Assembly (NCBI RefSeq): GCF_026391055.1
Contig: NZ_JAPLET010000014.1
Coordinates: 124,001 to 188,000 of the forward strand
Length of the DNA stretch: 64,000 bases
Direction: 5' to 3'
From: Spirosoma sp.
GTDB lineage: Bacteria; Bacteroidota; Bacteroidia; Cytophagales; Spirosomataceae
Shown: in pieces, positions 1 to 8,989 of the stretch
Layout: each line of letters opens with the position of its first letter
Numbering within the stretch: the stretch's first letter is position 1
Notes under the pieces: model-generated
The model's input: the letters and a program-made list of their open reading frames with translations, nothing else
Database searches by the model: none
What the model was told of the DNA's origin: nothing
Position numbers and translations under genes: made by a program

Positions 1-52
1 ATTGCAGTGGTAATCAATCAGTCAGTTGATGGGGCAAGCTTATTTGCCGGGG

Positions 53-856
53 TTAAAACGGTTCCTGGGTGATGCGTTCACACTCAGCCTGTAAATAGGT
101 GATGAGTTGGGTATACATGAAGTCAAGTATGGGATTGGCAAAAGACGGCGCGTGAGGTTGATCTAAAGCCCGCCTGTAGGCCTGACGATCAACGGCGTGC
201 ACTAAACTCATGGGTAGTTTGTGGTAGTGCTGTACGTAATTCATAAGAAGGCGAGCCACCCGGCCATTTCCCTCCCCAAAGGGCTGCAAGCAGAGCAGGT
301 CGTAATGGGCCTGAAAGGAAAGATCATAAAGCTGACGCATGGTTTTCGTGGCGGCTAAGTCCGTATTAAGCTGCTTGAGCAGTTTATCCACGGCGGCGGG
401 TAGTTTTTGCGCGTCGATTAACTTGCGATGGGCCGTCATGGGGCTGGCCAGCCGGAATTCGCCCTGGCTGGAGTCATAACTTCCCAGTAATGTATGCAGG
501 GGCCCACCCGTCCGGCGCATCAGGGTTGCGGCAATGGATTGAAGCCGGGCGCGATTCAAGGGTTCCCGGTCGGCGGCCCAGACCAGCATCTGTTGCTGGG
601 CTTGCTGATAATCGAGCAGCATCCAATGATGGGGGGCTGGTTTCGTGTCCGTGATTACCCCTTTCTCCAGCAACGCCAGACTTTCGGAAAGCGTCAGACT
701 ACAGCCGTCAATAGCGGCAGAGTGATAGATGTGAATCAATCCGTCGGTATCATCCACCGGAAGCGAGTCCCTAGTCAGGTCACGATACCAGCTCAGCAAG
801 GCGGGTAAGGTCAGGCTCGATGATTGGGATGAGGGCATAGGGACAAACGTGAACAA
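53..856 (-). CDS. Fic-fold protein with altered active site
   Basis: A 267-residue protein with the core loop of the Fic (filamentation induced by cAMP) family, enzymes that usually transfer AMP from ATP to a target hydroxyl. The loop reads LQPFGEGNGR (residues 190-199), so the Phe, acidic residue, GNGR and downstream Leu-rich helix of the canonical HPFx(D/E)GNGR motif are present, but the catalytic His is Gln191 (codon CAG at 286..284). An N-terminal SAAIDG (46-51) resembles the class II autoinhibitory (S/T)xxxE(G/N) motif with Asp in place of Glu. Met7 is an alternative start. The fold call is firm; AMPylation activity is doubtful. It is transcribed away from its neighbours, with GTCGCA-type repeats upstream. 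Confidence 0.88.
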   Translation of the reverse strand: MFTFVPMPSSQSSSLTLPALLSWYRDLTRDSLPVDDTDGLIHIYHSAAIDGCSLTLSESLALLEKGVITDTKPAPHHWMLLDYQQAQQQMLVWAADREPLNRARLQSIAATLMRRTGGPLHTLLGSYDSSQGEFRLASPMTAHRKLIDAQKLPAAVDKLLKQLNTDLAATKTMRQLYDLSFQAHYDLLCLQPFGEGNGRVARLLMNYVQHYHKLPMSLVHAVDRQAYRRALDQPHAPSFANPILDFMYTQLITYLQAECERITQEPF

Positions 857-888
857 GCGTCGATGTACCGGTTTCGATACGTCTTAAA

Positions 889-960
889 GTGCGACGGATA
901 TTGAACATTTGCTAAAATGGATTCAAATGTGTCGCATTTACTGTGGAAATGTCGCATTCA
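889..960. promoter_or_regulatory. GTCGCATT repeats upstream of the Fic gene
   Basis: GTCGCATT occurs at 931 and 951 (20 bp apart), and TGCGAC, its inverse core, at 890-895, all within about 105 bp of the Fic start codon. Such spaced repeats may be an operator. The rest of 857-1189 shows no coding pattern. Confidence 0.3.
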
Positions 961-1189
961 AGATCATAATTGATATCGAGGGCAAATTACAACATTAATG
1001 GGATTCACCAATTTACACAAAACATAATTTGTGTAATGGTGAACAAATTTATTTGCTTCGAAAAGGTTAGGGTAACGCATTTATTGAACTTCGAATCCCG
1101 TAGCGAACTTTCCGGGACCGGACTGGTTTTGATTGGACAACAGGGTTGCCGACCTTACCCCTCATTTTAAACTTTTAAACTCCGGCAGT

Positions 1190-1342
1190 ATGAATGTAGA
1201 TGATCCCGTTACCAGTCCTGATTCGGCGGATGAACTCGACGATCCCTATATCCATACGGTTTCAACCGAGGAATTCGTTCAAACTGTGGAACGGGCTAGT
1301 CAAGAGGAGACCGATGAGAAGTTGACCCCGAGCCAGGAGTAA
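1190..1342 (+). CDS. Small acidic hypothetical protein
   Basis: A possible 50-residue, strongly acidic protein beginning MNVDDPVT and rich in Asp, Glu and Ser. The frame is open from 1133, but the ATG at 1190 gives the more natural start. It overlaps the end of the opposite-strand ORF 1296-1523 by 47 bases. No family is recognised and only composition supports it as a gene. Confidence 0.33.
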   Translation: MNVDDPVTSPDSADELDDPYIHTVSTEEFVQTVERASQEETDEKLTPSQE

Positions 1343-1523
1343 CCGCCTTTTGATTCGGTGAGCGTGGCTTTTCAGGCAGTTTATCCCAATCAGTGGTACG
1401 CATGAACCGATCAAATTCGCGCTCTTGTTTCCAATCGGTCTTCTTCCACACATAAGCCACCAGGATGGGAAAGCTAATTAGTTCTCCGATTGCAATGGCT
1501 AGATTTATCGTTTCAATGGTCAT
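1296..1523 (-). CDS. Small single-pass membrane protein
   Basis: A 75-residue ORF with one predicted membrane helix at residues 5-26, followed by a charged tail (KKTDWKQEREFDRF). The layout of a hydrophobic N-terminus and hydrophilic C-terminus is typical of small bacterial membrane proteins. No family is recognised. It converges with the small ORF at 1190-1342. Confidence 0.5.
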   Translation of the reverse strand: MTIETINLAIAIGELISFPILVAYVWKKTDWKQEREFDRFMRTTDWDKLPEKPRSPNQKAVTPGSGSTSHRSPLD

Positions 1524-1576
1524 ACGTGCTATTCGTTGCTTTAGTTGAACCTAGTTGATGAACTCAACCTCGCCGT

Positions 1577-1606
1577 GGCCGGGCCAATCCAGGCCGGGCT
1601 AATCCA
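1577..1606. repeat. Tandem 15-bp repeat
   Basis: Two adjacent copies of GGCCGGGCYAATCCA differ at one base. They are the only structure seen in the 370-bp gap 1524-1893, which also contains a weak minus-strand ORF that was not called. Confidence 0.6.
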
Positions 1607-1893
1607 CCACCATTGAATCGCCGAAGCGGGGCGAAACCACTAGACAGATTGTTAAACCACGGGGTCAATCAACAGGTTTCGTGGACGAAAAATTTTGCCA
1701 CTTGTTTGTACTTAACCAATAAGTCACAGAGAACATACGCTAATTTTACAATGGATGAACGTATTATTTTTTCAAGATGATCTGGTTGAAAAATAGATAC
1801 TATTTTCCAGTTTGCGGTAGAGGTGGTCAACGAATGAACACCTGGCAGTTGCCCGGTAGTAGCAACTAGTTTTACCTTACCCAGCTCCATTCG

Positions 1894-2487
1894 ATGACGC
1901 CTAAACAAGCGCAACGGCTGATCAAAAAAAATGCCGATATCAAACGGGCCTTGGCCGCCGAAAAACGGAGGTTTGGGGGCTATGATGACTCGCGTGGGCT
2001 GCGGTATTTACCCACCCGCTACTACATCCAGCTGGCCGATTACAAAGGGGGATTAGCTTATACCCGCTGGTTCGCTAAATCCTTTCCCGACGACATTGGC
2101 TTTCCGGATTTCCTGTTTGAATGGGCCCTGCTGCTCTTTAAAGCCGGTAAGTTTGCCGAGGCTAAAGCCAAAACCTGGCAGACCTTCTGTGCCAATACGA
2201 ACCTATTCGATAAGTACTTTGGCCATCCCATTCAACCGCTGCCCAAATACGAATGGTCTAATCTGGCTCAAGCTGGTTTCACGGACTATTTCACCTATTC
2301 CCATCAACAACCCGAGCTCCTTGATTTTAGTCAGTGGTTAGAGGAGTTTATGGCCAGTGAACCCTTTACTAGCCGAAAAGCTCGCTACCTAACTATTCAC
2401 CAACAACTGAAAGTGGAAGACGATCTGGAAAGTAGAGCCTATTTATGCCAGGAAGCGAATCAGTTAGAAAAGGCGATTAAGTTCTAA
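1894..2487 (+). CDS. Hypothetical helical (TPR-like) protein
   Basis: A 197-residue soluble protein without signal peptide or membrane helices. Its middle (residues 65-110) has the helix-turn-helix pattern of a TPR unit (FLFEWALLLFKAGKFAEAKA). Aromatic residues are abundant. Lys codons are A-rich near the start, and the ATG at 1894 is the first in frame. No specific family is recognised. It is followed by a hairpin repeat and then the IS1182-type element. Confidence 0.72.
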   Translation: MTPKQAQRLIKKNADIKRALAAEKRRFGGYDDSRGLRYLPTRYYIQLADYKGGLAYTRWFAKSFPDDIGFPDFLFEWALLLFKAGKFAEAKAKTWQTFCANTNLFDKYFGHPIQPLPKYEWSNLAQAGFTDYFTYSHQQPELLDFSQWLEEFMASEPFTSRKARYLTIHQQLKVEDDLESRAYLCQEANQLEKAIKF

Positions 2488-2497
2488 AAAAACGGTT

Positions 2498-2545
2498 GTC
2501 TTACAGGTGTAAGACAGACAGCAATTTTGTCTTACAAGGTGTATT
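2498..2545. repeat. Hairpin and near-copy downstream of the 1894 gene
   Basis: GTCTTACA-GG-TGTAAGAC (2498-2515) is a perfect 8-bp stem. A diverged second copy, TTGTCTTACAAGGTGTATTAC, starts 31 bases later. It may serve as a terminator for the upstream gene or be a palindromic target next to the IS end. Confidence 0.5.
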
Positions 2546-2561
2546 ACAAAACATAATGCCA

Positions 2562-4050
2562 GTGGCTGTTGCAAAAGTAACTCATTGAGGGCTAGATTAG
2601 TTGTGAGCTTATGCTAGGCTATCACATGATCCAAACTTCGCTGGTCAAACTGGTACCCGCTCACCATTTTTACCAGCAATTACTAAAAGCGGTCGACTTT
2701 CGCTTTGTCAGGCCGCTTTTTGAGCCCTTTTATAGTACCATGGGACGGCCTTCGCTGGACCCAATCGTGTTTATTAAGCTGCAACTGGTAGCTCACTTGG
2801 AAAACATTACCTCAGATCGCAAGCTCCTGGAACTGGCCAACCTGCATCTGGGTATCCGTGCGTTTTTAGGCTATGCACTAGAGCAGCCCTTACCCTGGCA
2901 TAGCACGCTGTCACGAACCCGCCAACGCGTCCCGATCTCCGTCTTTGAAGCGTGCTTTACCCACATCATAGGCTTATGCATCCACAAGGGGCTCGTCAGT
3001 GGCCATACCCAGGTGATTGATTCAGCCTACATCAAAGCGAATGCGTCGATGAGTCGGCTGAAGCGAAAGCCGGCCATCTGGTCATCTGAGACTACTTCTT
3101 CATTAAGTAAGCCTAACGCCCCTCGGCTAACCGCTTCGGTGGATCGGTTACAGCACATCCACCGGTTTCATAAAAACATCAAAAAAGCTGCCCCTAACAA
3201 AACGGGCCAACTTTTCAGTAATCTCACTCATTATAGCCCCACAGACCCAGATGCCCGTATTGCGTTCAAAACTGGTAAGCCTCGCCAACTGGCGTACATG
3301 ACCAGCGTGAGTGTGGATGCCGCCCAACATGTGATTACGCATATTCAGGCTGGCTCGGCTGACCGGCGCGATAGCCGCAACTTATTGCCTATTATCGACA
3401 CGACCCAGGAACGATTGAGGGAATTTGGCGTAGCCATATGTAATGTAGTGGCTGACGCTGGATACAGTTCAGGTGAGAATTACGAGCAACTGGAAATTAG
3501 AGGGTTAACCGGCTTCGTTTCACCCCATGGCAAGTACAAAGACGAGCGGCCAGGCTTTCATTATGACGTCAAGAGCGACAGCTACACGTGTAGTCAAGGG
3601 AAACGCTTAGCCTTTGACAAGTTGCTGGTCGATAAGCAAGGTAATCCCAAAAAACGCTACCTGGCCAAAGCCTCCGATTGCAAAGATTGTGACCTCTGTG
3701 AGCCCTGCAAGGGAAAGAAAGCCAGTGAAAAAAGATTGCATCATACCTATTACAAAGCCCAATATGAGCGAATGGTAGAGCGGTTATCGAGTCGATTTGG
3801 CAAGCGTATGATGCGAATCCGGTCGGCAACGGTGGAGCCCGTTTTAGGCAGCCTGATCAACTACTATGGCTTGCGTCAAATTAATACGCGGAGCCGAGAA
3901 GCCGCAGCTAAGGTGATGTATGTGGCAGCCATGGCCTACAATCTGAAGAAGTACCTGCGCTTTACGTCCGTTGAACAAAGCGGAATGGTAATCGCTCTAC
4001 CAGTACCTGATCAGTTTTATTATATACTGATCTACTTTTGCAACAGCCAC
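2562..4050 (+). mobile_element. IS1182-type insertion sequence
   Basis: The element is bounded by perfect 18-bp terminal inverted repeats: GTGGCTGTTGCAAAAGTA at 2562-2579 and its reverse complement at 4033-4050. Total length is about 1.49 kb and it holds one transposase gene. No clear target-site duplication was found beside the ends. The transposase frame does not stop before the right repeat but continues about 105 bp into a palindrome. Confidence 0.88.
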
Positions 4051-4155
4051 CCTAGTTATAGAACGGGTCTGGGAAATGTACAAACTAACTGTGGGTTAGA
4101 ATTTGCACATTTCCCAGACCCGTTCTATAACTCATATGGCTGTTGCACAACTTAA
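2611..4155 (+). CDS. IS1182-family DDE transposase
   Basis: A 514-residue DDE transposase. The N-terminus has the IS1182/IS5-like DUF772 region (FYSTMGRPSLDPIVFIKLQL and GIRAFLGY), followed by the acidic residues VIDSAYIKA, VVADAGYSSGENY and TVEPVLGSL, with a Cys-rich insert (CKDCDLCEPC) between the second and third. The family-like part ends near AMAYNLKKYLRF; the last 50 or so residues are read through the right inverted repeat and the adjacent palindrome, so the natural stop may have been lost. The catalytic core appears intact. Confidence 0.9.
   Translation: MLGYHMIQTSLVKLVPAHHFYQQLLKAVDFRFVRPLFEPFYSTMGRPSLDPIVFIKLQLVAHLENITSDRKLLELANLHLGIRAFLGYALEQPLPWHSTLSRTRQRVPISVFEACFTHIIGLCIHKGLVSGHTQVIDSAYIKANASMSRLKRKPAIWSSETTSSLSKPNAPRLTASVDRLQHIHRFHKNIKKAAPNKTGQLFSNLTHYSPTDPDARIAFKTGKPRQLAYMTSVSVDAAQHVITHIQAGSADRRDSRNLLPIIDTTQERLREFGVAICNVVADAGYSSGENYEQLEIRGLTGFVSPHGKYKDERPGFHYDVKSDSYTCSQGKRLAFDKLLVDKQGNPKKRYLAKASDCKDCDLCEPCKGKKASEKRLHHTYYKAQYERMVERLSSRFGKRMMRIRSATVEPVLGSLINYYGLRQINTRSREAAAKVMYVAAMAYNLKKYLRFTSVEQSGMVIALPVPDQFYYILIYFCNSHPSYRTGLGNVQTNCGLEFAHFPDPFYNSYGCCTT
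4054..4132. repeat. Long palindrome with 31-bp arms
   Basis: The arm at 4054-4084 (AGTTATAGAACGGGTCTGGG...) is repeated inverted at 4102-4132 with one mismatch and a 17-nt loop. It lies 3 bp outside the right end of the IS1182-type element. At 4137-4147 the sequence TGGCTGTTGCA matches the left-end sequence of that element, so a second, related IS end may lie just outside. Confidence 0.85.
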
Positions 4156-4160
4156 AACGA

Positions 4161-4376
4161 TTACATTTTAAACCATTCCTTTATTGTTTTTGGGCGCGTG
4201 TCCAAGTAGCTATGAACGATCCCCAGTAGCACAATGAGCGTAATACCTATTAGCCAGCCTGCTCGTCGACCATGAGCATGGGTAGCAAACAGCCCCATGA
4301 AGATGGTCCATCCCCAAGCCAAGGTCATACTGATGGTTAGGAGTATGTTTAGGAATATTTTGGTGAGTTTAGACAT
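4161..4376 (-). CDS. Small membrane protein
   Basis: A 71-residue ORF with two predicted membrane helices (residues 5-27 and 39-56) separated by a short basic His-containing loop (THAHGRRAG), ending in a basic tail. No family is recognised. Hydrophobicity pattern and base use are gene-like, but its position beside an IS leaves room for doubt. Confidence 0.5.
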   Translation of the reverse strand: MSKLTKIFLNILLTISMTLAWGWTIFMGLFATHAHGRRAGWLIGITLIVLLGIVHSYLDTRPKTIKEWFKM

Positions 4377-4489
4377 CTACTTAGTTGAGTTTTTAAGTGT
4401 TTAGCGTTCTCGAATCTTAACTAAGTTGAAAATGGAATTACTTTCATGTTGTATAAGTGGCATCATGATAACCAAACACCGAAAAGCCG

Positions 4490-4786
4490 CTAGTTTACTT
4501 TCTCGATCCGGACGCAGTTAACGTACACATTCACCCGCTCTAAAAGATTACTGATCGCTGTTTGATAAGCCGTGTTGTTGGACAAATTCCCCTCATACAG
4601 CACACGAGCGCCTAGCTTGTTGTCCACTAACAGCCCGGCAATATGCCAGTTGACGGCTTTCTCGTTAAAGACATCCAGCTGGTAGAAGCTCACCAGTAGG
4701 TTGCCATCGGGTGTACCCGTAAGGCGAAACTGTACTAAATTCTTGGCTCCAAGTTCTTTTTCCATCCCGTTATCAGCCCCGCTCAA
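4490..4786 (-). CDS. Hypothetical protein
   Basis: Up to 98 residues; Met8 (MEKELGAKNLVQF) is an equally good start. The sequence alternates polar and hydrophobic residues as in a beta-rich domain (VQFRLTGTPDGNLLVSFYQLDVF), with two Cys-free strands and a C-terminal amphipathic helix. There is no signal peptide. No family is recognised. Confidence 0.5.
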   Translation of the reverse strand: MSGADNGMEKELGAKNLVQFRLTGTPDGNLLVSFYQLDVFNEKAVNWHIAGLLVDNKLGARVLYEGNLSNNTAYQTAISNLLERVNVYVNCVRIEKVN

Positions 4787-5149
4787 GGGGGTTTTGTGGC
4801 CGCAAATCTACTACTTTGTTGCGGCTCTGTCGAGCGGTAACTTAGCCCATTTTAGGGCGCTTATTTTACCCTGTTTTATCACCTCGGGTTAGGGGTCATT
4901 TCTAGGAATAGTTTTTTAACATAACGTATCATATACAACTTGACTAAGAATTGTACAATTTCCAATTTGTAGTCAAGTTGCTGCATAGCCTACTTTAACG
5001 GCTTTTCACCCAAAATCACTCAGACCTTAACGGCCACTAAAGAACCAAGTTCCTAAGCGAACACGCTGTCAGGAGCCTACCAGTCAATAAACCTGTTTGG
5101 TAAGTTGGCCACTTCTGGCGTCCTTGAGCTAAACTTTAACCGTATTACA

Positions 5150-5341
5150 ATGCCAACAGGGAGTGTCAAATTTTTCAATGAGAGTAAAGGCTTTGGCTTT
5201 ATTAAACCCGACGACGGGGGTGACGATGTGTTTGTGCACATTTCAGCGACCAGCGAAGAACTTCGAGAGAACGACAAAGTAAGCTACAATGTCGAGCAAG
5301 GTAAGAAGGGCTTGAATGCGGTCAACGTCAAACGCACCTAA
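5150..5341 (+). CDS. Cold-shock domain protein
   Basis: A 63-residue CspA-type protein that binds single-stranded nucleic acid and acts as an RNA chaperone. RNP1 (KGFGFIKP, about residues 13-20) and RNP2 (DVFVHI, about 26-31) are intact. The ATG at 5150 gives the standard family length; the longer frame from 5105 adds 15 non-family residues. About 260 bp of non-coding sequence upstream fits the long 5' leader common in csp genes, and a terminator follows 35 bp after the stop. Confidence 0.95.
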   Translation: MPTGSVKFFNESKGFGFIKPDDGGDDVFVHISATSEELRENDKVSYNVEQGKKGLNAVNVKRT

Positions 5342-5375
5342 GGCCATCGGGTCGGTCTGAAGGCAGTAAAGAGGA

Positions 5376-5403
5376 GAACAGGCTTTGGCGGCCTGTTCTT
5401 TTT
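5376..5403 (+). terminator. Rho-independent terminator of the cold-shock gene
   Basis: The stem GAACAGGC / GCCTGTTC has a 7-base loop and is followed by a run of five T residues. Confidence 0.85.
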
Positions 5404-5718
5404 GTGTAGGGGTAAGTCGGTTAACTAGAATTTACAGGTAGTAAAACTGGACTATGCATTAACAGCCGGTGATTGAAGAAATACGGTAGCCAAGAGGCCT
5501 TTGTTGATCTTCCTAGCAGCACCTCTCTTTATTAATTTCTAAAGTAGAATTTTTACGTCATTACGATTAAAGCAACAGGCCCTCTGAGTGTTTTAACTAG
5601 TTGTACTTTTCATAGTGATCGTCCACAAAAAGCAACCTTTCCGTGAACGGTTTCAATCGCTAAAAGAAAAAAACTGAATAGGCCGATGGGCAACAGGTAA
5701 CGTCCATTTGGCCAAGGG

Positions 5719-5850
5719 TTTTCTTGAACGATTTTTGCGAGTTGTCAGAATGGTTATAAATTCATGATTTTCAGGTGCTTACATGGTTCATTAAATATAA
5801 ATCCCTAGCCTTTTAATGGACGATTTCATATCGACAAGTTCTGGAAAGTG
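5719..5850 (+). repeat. Degenerate ~133-bp repeat, copy A
   Basis: This shares ordered blocks with 22502-22634: TTTTCNTGAACGATTT at the start, ATTCA and GTTCATT in the middle, GCCTTTNAATGNACGATTTCAT, and TNCTGNAAAGTG at the end. Length and orientation are the same. The related GTGAACGGTTTCAATC lies at 5643. No ORF is present. Confidence 0.6.
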
Positions 5851-6218
5851 AGATAGTACTGTAGAAAAGTAAGTTACGGATGGTCAGTCCCAGGTCGACG
5901 CTCCGACTTCTGCCTCTCAGTAGCGCTCCGCCCCCGATTGTTCATGGTCCCGCTCTGGCCCGTCCGGGGAGCCGGTATCGGCCGGTGTGGTCATTTGACA
6001 CGGCTATTGTCAGTGGCTGTCGCACTTTGTAAGCGTTTTAATGAGACAATGATCTTTTTGATATCTGTCAAACCCGATCAGTCTCGCTAGGCTAAAAAAA
6101 TCTGAACAGTTTGAGAGGAATACTGTACAAAACTTGCAATTCAGTATGCCGCTAAATCGGACCACCTCACGGGAGAAGCGGGTAGTTTTTCTTTAAGCGG
6201 TTTCCTCAGAAATTGGGC
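5851..6218. other. Non-coding stretch
   Basis: No gene is seen. A GC-rich patch at about 5885-6000 contrasts with AT-rich flanks and may be a relic of another sequence source. Confidence 0.4.
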
Positions 6219-6247
6219 TACTCACCATCCAATAGCAGCCATTCACC
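6219..6247 (+). promoter_or_regulatory. 21-bp-phased direct repeats
   Basis: TACTCACC (6219) and CATTCACC (6240) are exactly 21 bp apart, about two helical turns. The same pair and spacing recur at 10855/10876 on the other side of the LytS/LytTR genes. LytTR-domain regulators are known to bind such two-turn direct repeats, so these are candidate sites for the regulator encoded at 8990. Confidence 0.45.
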
Positions 6248-6320
6248 CTTAATAAATTGGAAAGAGAAGAAAACTTGCCGAAGTTCATGAGTCAGTTAAA
6301 AGCTCTGCTCCACTATAGTC

Positions 6321-6652
6321 GGGTATCCTGTATAACTGGTACAATACTTTCGTACAGGACAGTTAAACTACTAATCTCTAAATAGTTATAATAAATATTT
6401 TACTTTAACGGTCGATTGTTTGAAAAGGGAAGATGCTGTAGAATTTCGTCTCTAAAGCCTTCAGAATCGTTTCATATTGCTGTTTGTGAAATCAAATTTC
6501 ACGAAACCTGCTCATTTATTGAGTTTTTTGAAATGAAGTATACATTTTGAGTAGCTCAGCCATGAAATTCCTAAAATTGTGCTTTCAAATATCTCACTTG
6601 CAACAAGTTACGATTTGAGATGAAAGTAATGTACCAGTTATACAGGATACCC
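6321..6652. mobile_element. MITE-like non-autonomous element
   Basis: A 332-bp element with perfect 22-bp terminal inverted repeats at 6321-6342 and 6631-6652 (beginning GGGTATCCTGTATAACTGGT); weaker match extends about ten bases further inward. It is flanked by 8-bp direct repeats CTATAGTC (6313-6320) and CTATAGTG (6653-6660), differing at the last base, as expected for a target-site duplication. There is no ORF inside. An internal GTGAAA-TCAAA-TTTCAC hairpin is present. An 8-bp duplication fits families such as IS1595, ISL3 or IS256, but the parent is not identified. Confidence 0.85.
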
Positions 6653-6745
6653 CTATAGTGAATCATGTTTTCAGTATGTTAGAAAAAAATATGATCTATA
6701 AAGCTATTGAAGTCGAAGACGCCAATTGTAACGATCTGAAACCTT

Positions 6746-8926
6746 ATGAACAAGCTAGTGCTTTGTGTGGTGCTAATGACCCTTACTTATATTGTGTATT
6801 CGCAAATAGAAATAAATAGTAACGCGCGCCATCGAACAGCACAACATCCACAGGACACCGCTTGGGTGAACTATCTAAATGATCCTGATGATTACTTTCG
6901 GCATTACAAAATAGATGAATTTGATACAAATAATCAGCAAGCATTACATCTAGCCTACAAACTCGGTTACAAGAAAGGTCATGCAGAAGCTGCCCGCCTC
7001 CGTGGAGAAATTCTACTACTTTTTCGCGACGATACTAGAGCCAACTTTTACTTACAATTTGCATTAAAAACCTTCACCGAGCTAAATAACAAACGCGGCC
7101 TAGCTACTACCTTAAATAATTTAGGCACTTACTACATCCGGCGAGACCAAAATGCAAAGGCGCAAAAATTATTGTTTCAATCAAGACAATTATTCGAAGA
7201 GCTAAACGACCGGCAAGGAATAGGGAGGGTAACCAGTCAATTGGGTGATATTTATTATCAAAATAGAGATTATCCATCCGCACTAAAATATTACCAGAAA
7301 GCTATCAAGATCCAATTGGTAGTTGATGATAAGGTAGGAACAGCTACTACATTGAATCGGATGGGTGATCTTTGTTTAACTACAATGCAGCCTCACAGAG
7401 CCCTAGATTACTACAAAAAAGCATATCAGGTTGCTAAAGAAAATTATCTTAATAATTTGCTTCAAGCGGAGGCCGGTTTAAATATCGGTAAAGTTTACCA
7501 TCAATTAAGAAACTATAGTCCAGCAATATATTATTTAAAGAAAAGTTTAGAAGCACAAGACGTATTTTTTGGCCGTAACCATAGCATTTATCACAACCAA
7601 ATGAAAGCAGAAGTGTACCTGTACATGGGAGAGATATATAAGGCGCGAACAAAGTACAAACAAGCTTTAGCTTATTTACAGAAGGCATTACAAACTATAT
7701 CTAGAGAGAAGAAATCTGATAACCCCTCTCGTATAAAAAAATATAGTCAAGTGAACCCCTATTTAAGCACTTCTTTAGAAGAACCGATTAGTGAAGCTTA
7801 TATATTAAAACGGGTTGGTCAGATTTATTACGAGCTGGGTAATTATTCAAAAGCGTTAGAAAACTCTTCACAAAGCCTGAACCTTGCCAGAGAACAGGGA
7901 TTAATTCAAACAGAGCAGGATACTGATTTACTGTTGTCCCTGATTTATGCTTCAATGCAAGAACATGCTAAAGCTTACGATTACTATAATCAATACATGT
8001 CTATTAACAACAAACCGCTGGTTATAGAGCCTAGCGGTAAGTGGCTTGAATCACTTAACTTAAACTGGAAAGAACTCCAGCTCAAGGAAAGAGAACTAAA
8101 TCAAGTTGAAGAAAGAAATGACCTTTTTCGGTCGGCTTCTTTCTTTGTCTTTATTCCCGTAGTTTTACTATTACTGGTCATTTGGCAGAATCGGCGTAAT
8201 GAACATACCAGTCGCTTGTTGGCTGATCAATCCAAACTGCTCGAACAACAGCGTATTCGAGAGTTGGAGCAGACCTTCGACCAAAAGCTGGCAGAAACGG
8301 AGATGGCTGGTCTACGGGCTCAGATGAATCCCCACTTTATCTTTAACTGCCTAAACTCGATTAAGCTTTACACTGTCGATCAAGAAGCCCATAAAGCCTC
8401 TGAGTACCTTACCAAATTCGCCCGCCTAATCAGGTTGGTTCTGGAGAACTCCCGCTCCGATCGGGTTACGCTGAGCGATGAACTGGAAGCTTTACGGCTG
8501 TATGCTGAGATGGAAATAATGCGCTTCAAGAGTAAGCTAAGCTTTAGCATAGAGATAGACCCTGTTATTGATACCGAGTTTGTGGAGATACCGCCTTTGC
8601 TAATTCAGCCCTACTTAGAAAATGCTATCTGGCACGGACTGATGCATAAAGAAGAAGGGGGTACTGTATGGGTAAAAGTAGTACAGCATCAGGATAATCT
8701 TTTGCAGGTAAGCATCAGAGATAATGGCGTAGGCAGGGCAAAAGCAATGGAGTTGAAGAGCAAGTCGGCAACTAAACGGAAGTCTTATGGTATGAAGCTG
8801 ACGGGTGATCGACTGGAGTTGATTAATCAATTATACCATACACAAACCCAAGTGCAGATCCTAGATTTGATAGATGGCACTGGCCAACCGGCAGGCACGG
8901 AAGTTATCCTGCAAATTCCGGTCTGA
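6746..8926 (+). CDS. TPR-containing LytS-type sensor histidine kinase
   Basis: A 726-residue inner-membrane sensor kinase. A signal peptide (residues 1-20) is followed by periplasmic TPR repeats (about 60-430, for example ATTLNNLGTYYIRRDQNAKA), one membrane helix (about 464-485), a short coiled coil, and a cytoplasmic His_kinase domain with the phosphate acceptor in QMNPHFIFNCLNS (His530). A GHKL ATPase with DNGVGR (from Asp659) follows. This is the usual partner of a LytTR regulator, and one lies 63 bp downstream in the same direction. Its upstream region contains a MITE-like insertion ending 94 bp before the start codon. The stimulus is unknown. Confidence 0.93.
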   Translation: MNKLVLCVVLMTLTYIVYSQIEINSNARHRTAQHPQDTAWVNYLNDPDDYFRHYKIDEFDTNNQQALHLAYKLGYKKGHAEAARLRGEILLLFRDDTRANFYLQFALKTFTELNNKRGLATTLNNLGTYYIRRDQNAKAQKLLFQSRQLFEELNDRQGIGRVTSQLGDIYYQNRDYPSALKYYQKAIKIQLVVDDKVGTATTLNRMGDLCLTTMQPHRALDYYKKAYQVAKENYLNNLLQAEAGLNIGKVYHQLRNYSPAIYYLKKSLEAQDVFFGRNHSIYHNQMKAEVYLYMGEIYKARTKYKQALAYLQKALQTISREKKSDNPSRIKKYSQVNPYLSTSLEEPISEAYILKRVGQIYYELGNYSKALENSSQSLNLAREQGLIQTEQDTDLLLSLIYASMQEHAKAYDYYNQYMSINNKPLVIEPSGKWLESLNLNWKELQLKERELNQVEERNDLFRSASFFVFIPVVLLLLVIWQNRRNEHTSRLLADQSKLLEQQRIRELEQTFDQKLAETEMAGLRAQMNPHFIFNCLNSIKLYTVDQEAHKASEYLTKFARLIRLVLENSRSDRVTLSDELEALRLYAEMEIMRFKSKLSFSIEIDPVIDTEFVEIPPLLIQPYLENAIWHGLMHKEEGGTVWVKVVQHQDNLLQVSIRDNGVGRAKAMELKSKSATKRKSYGMKLTGDRLELINQLYHTQTQVQILDLIDGTGQPAGTEVILQIPV

Positions 8927-8989
8927 GGTTTTCTGTACTGCCAGTCTAGTAAAACATAAACCTCTGAATGATTAAAACTACTCTTCGCT

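Noticed and set aside
1669..1914. Minus-strand 81-codon ORF
   Set aside because: Overlaps the start of the 1894 gene and lacks family features; cannot be told from chance.
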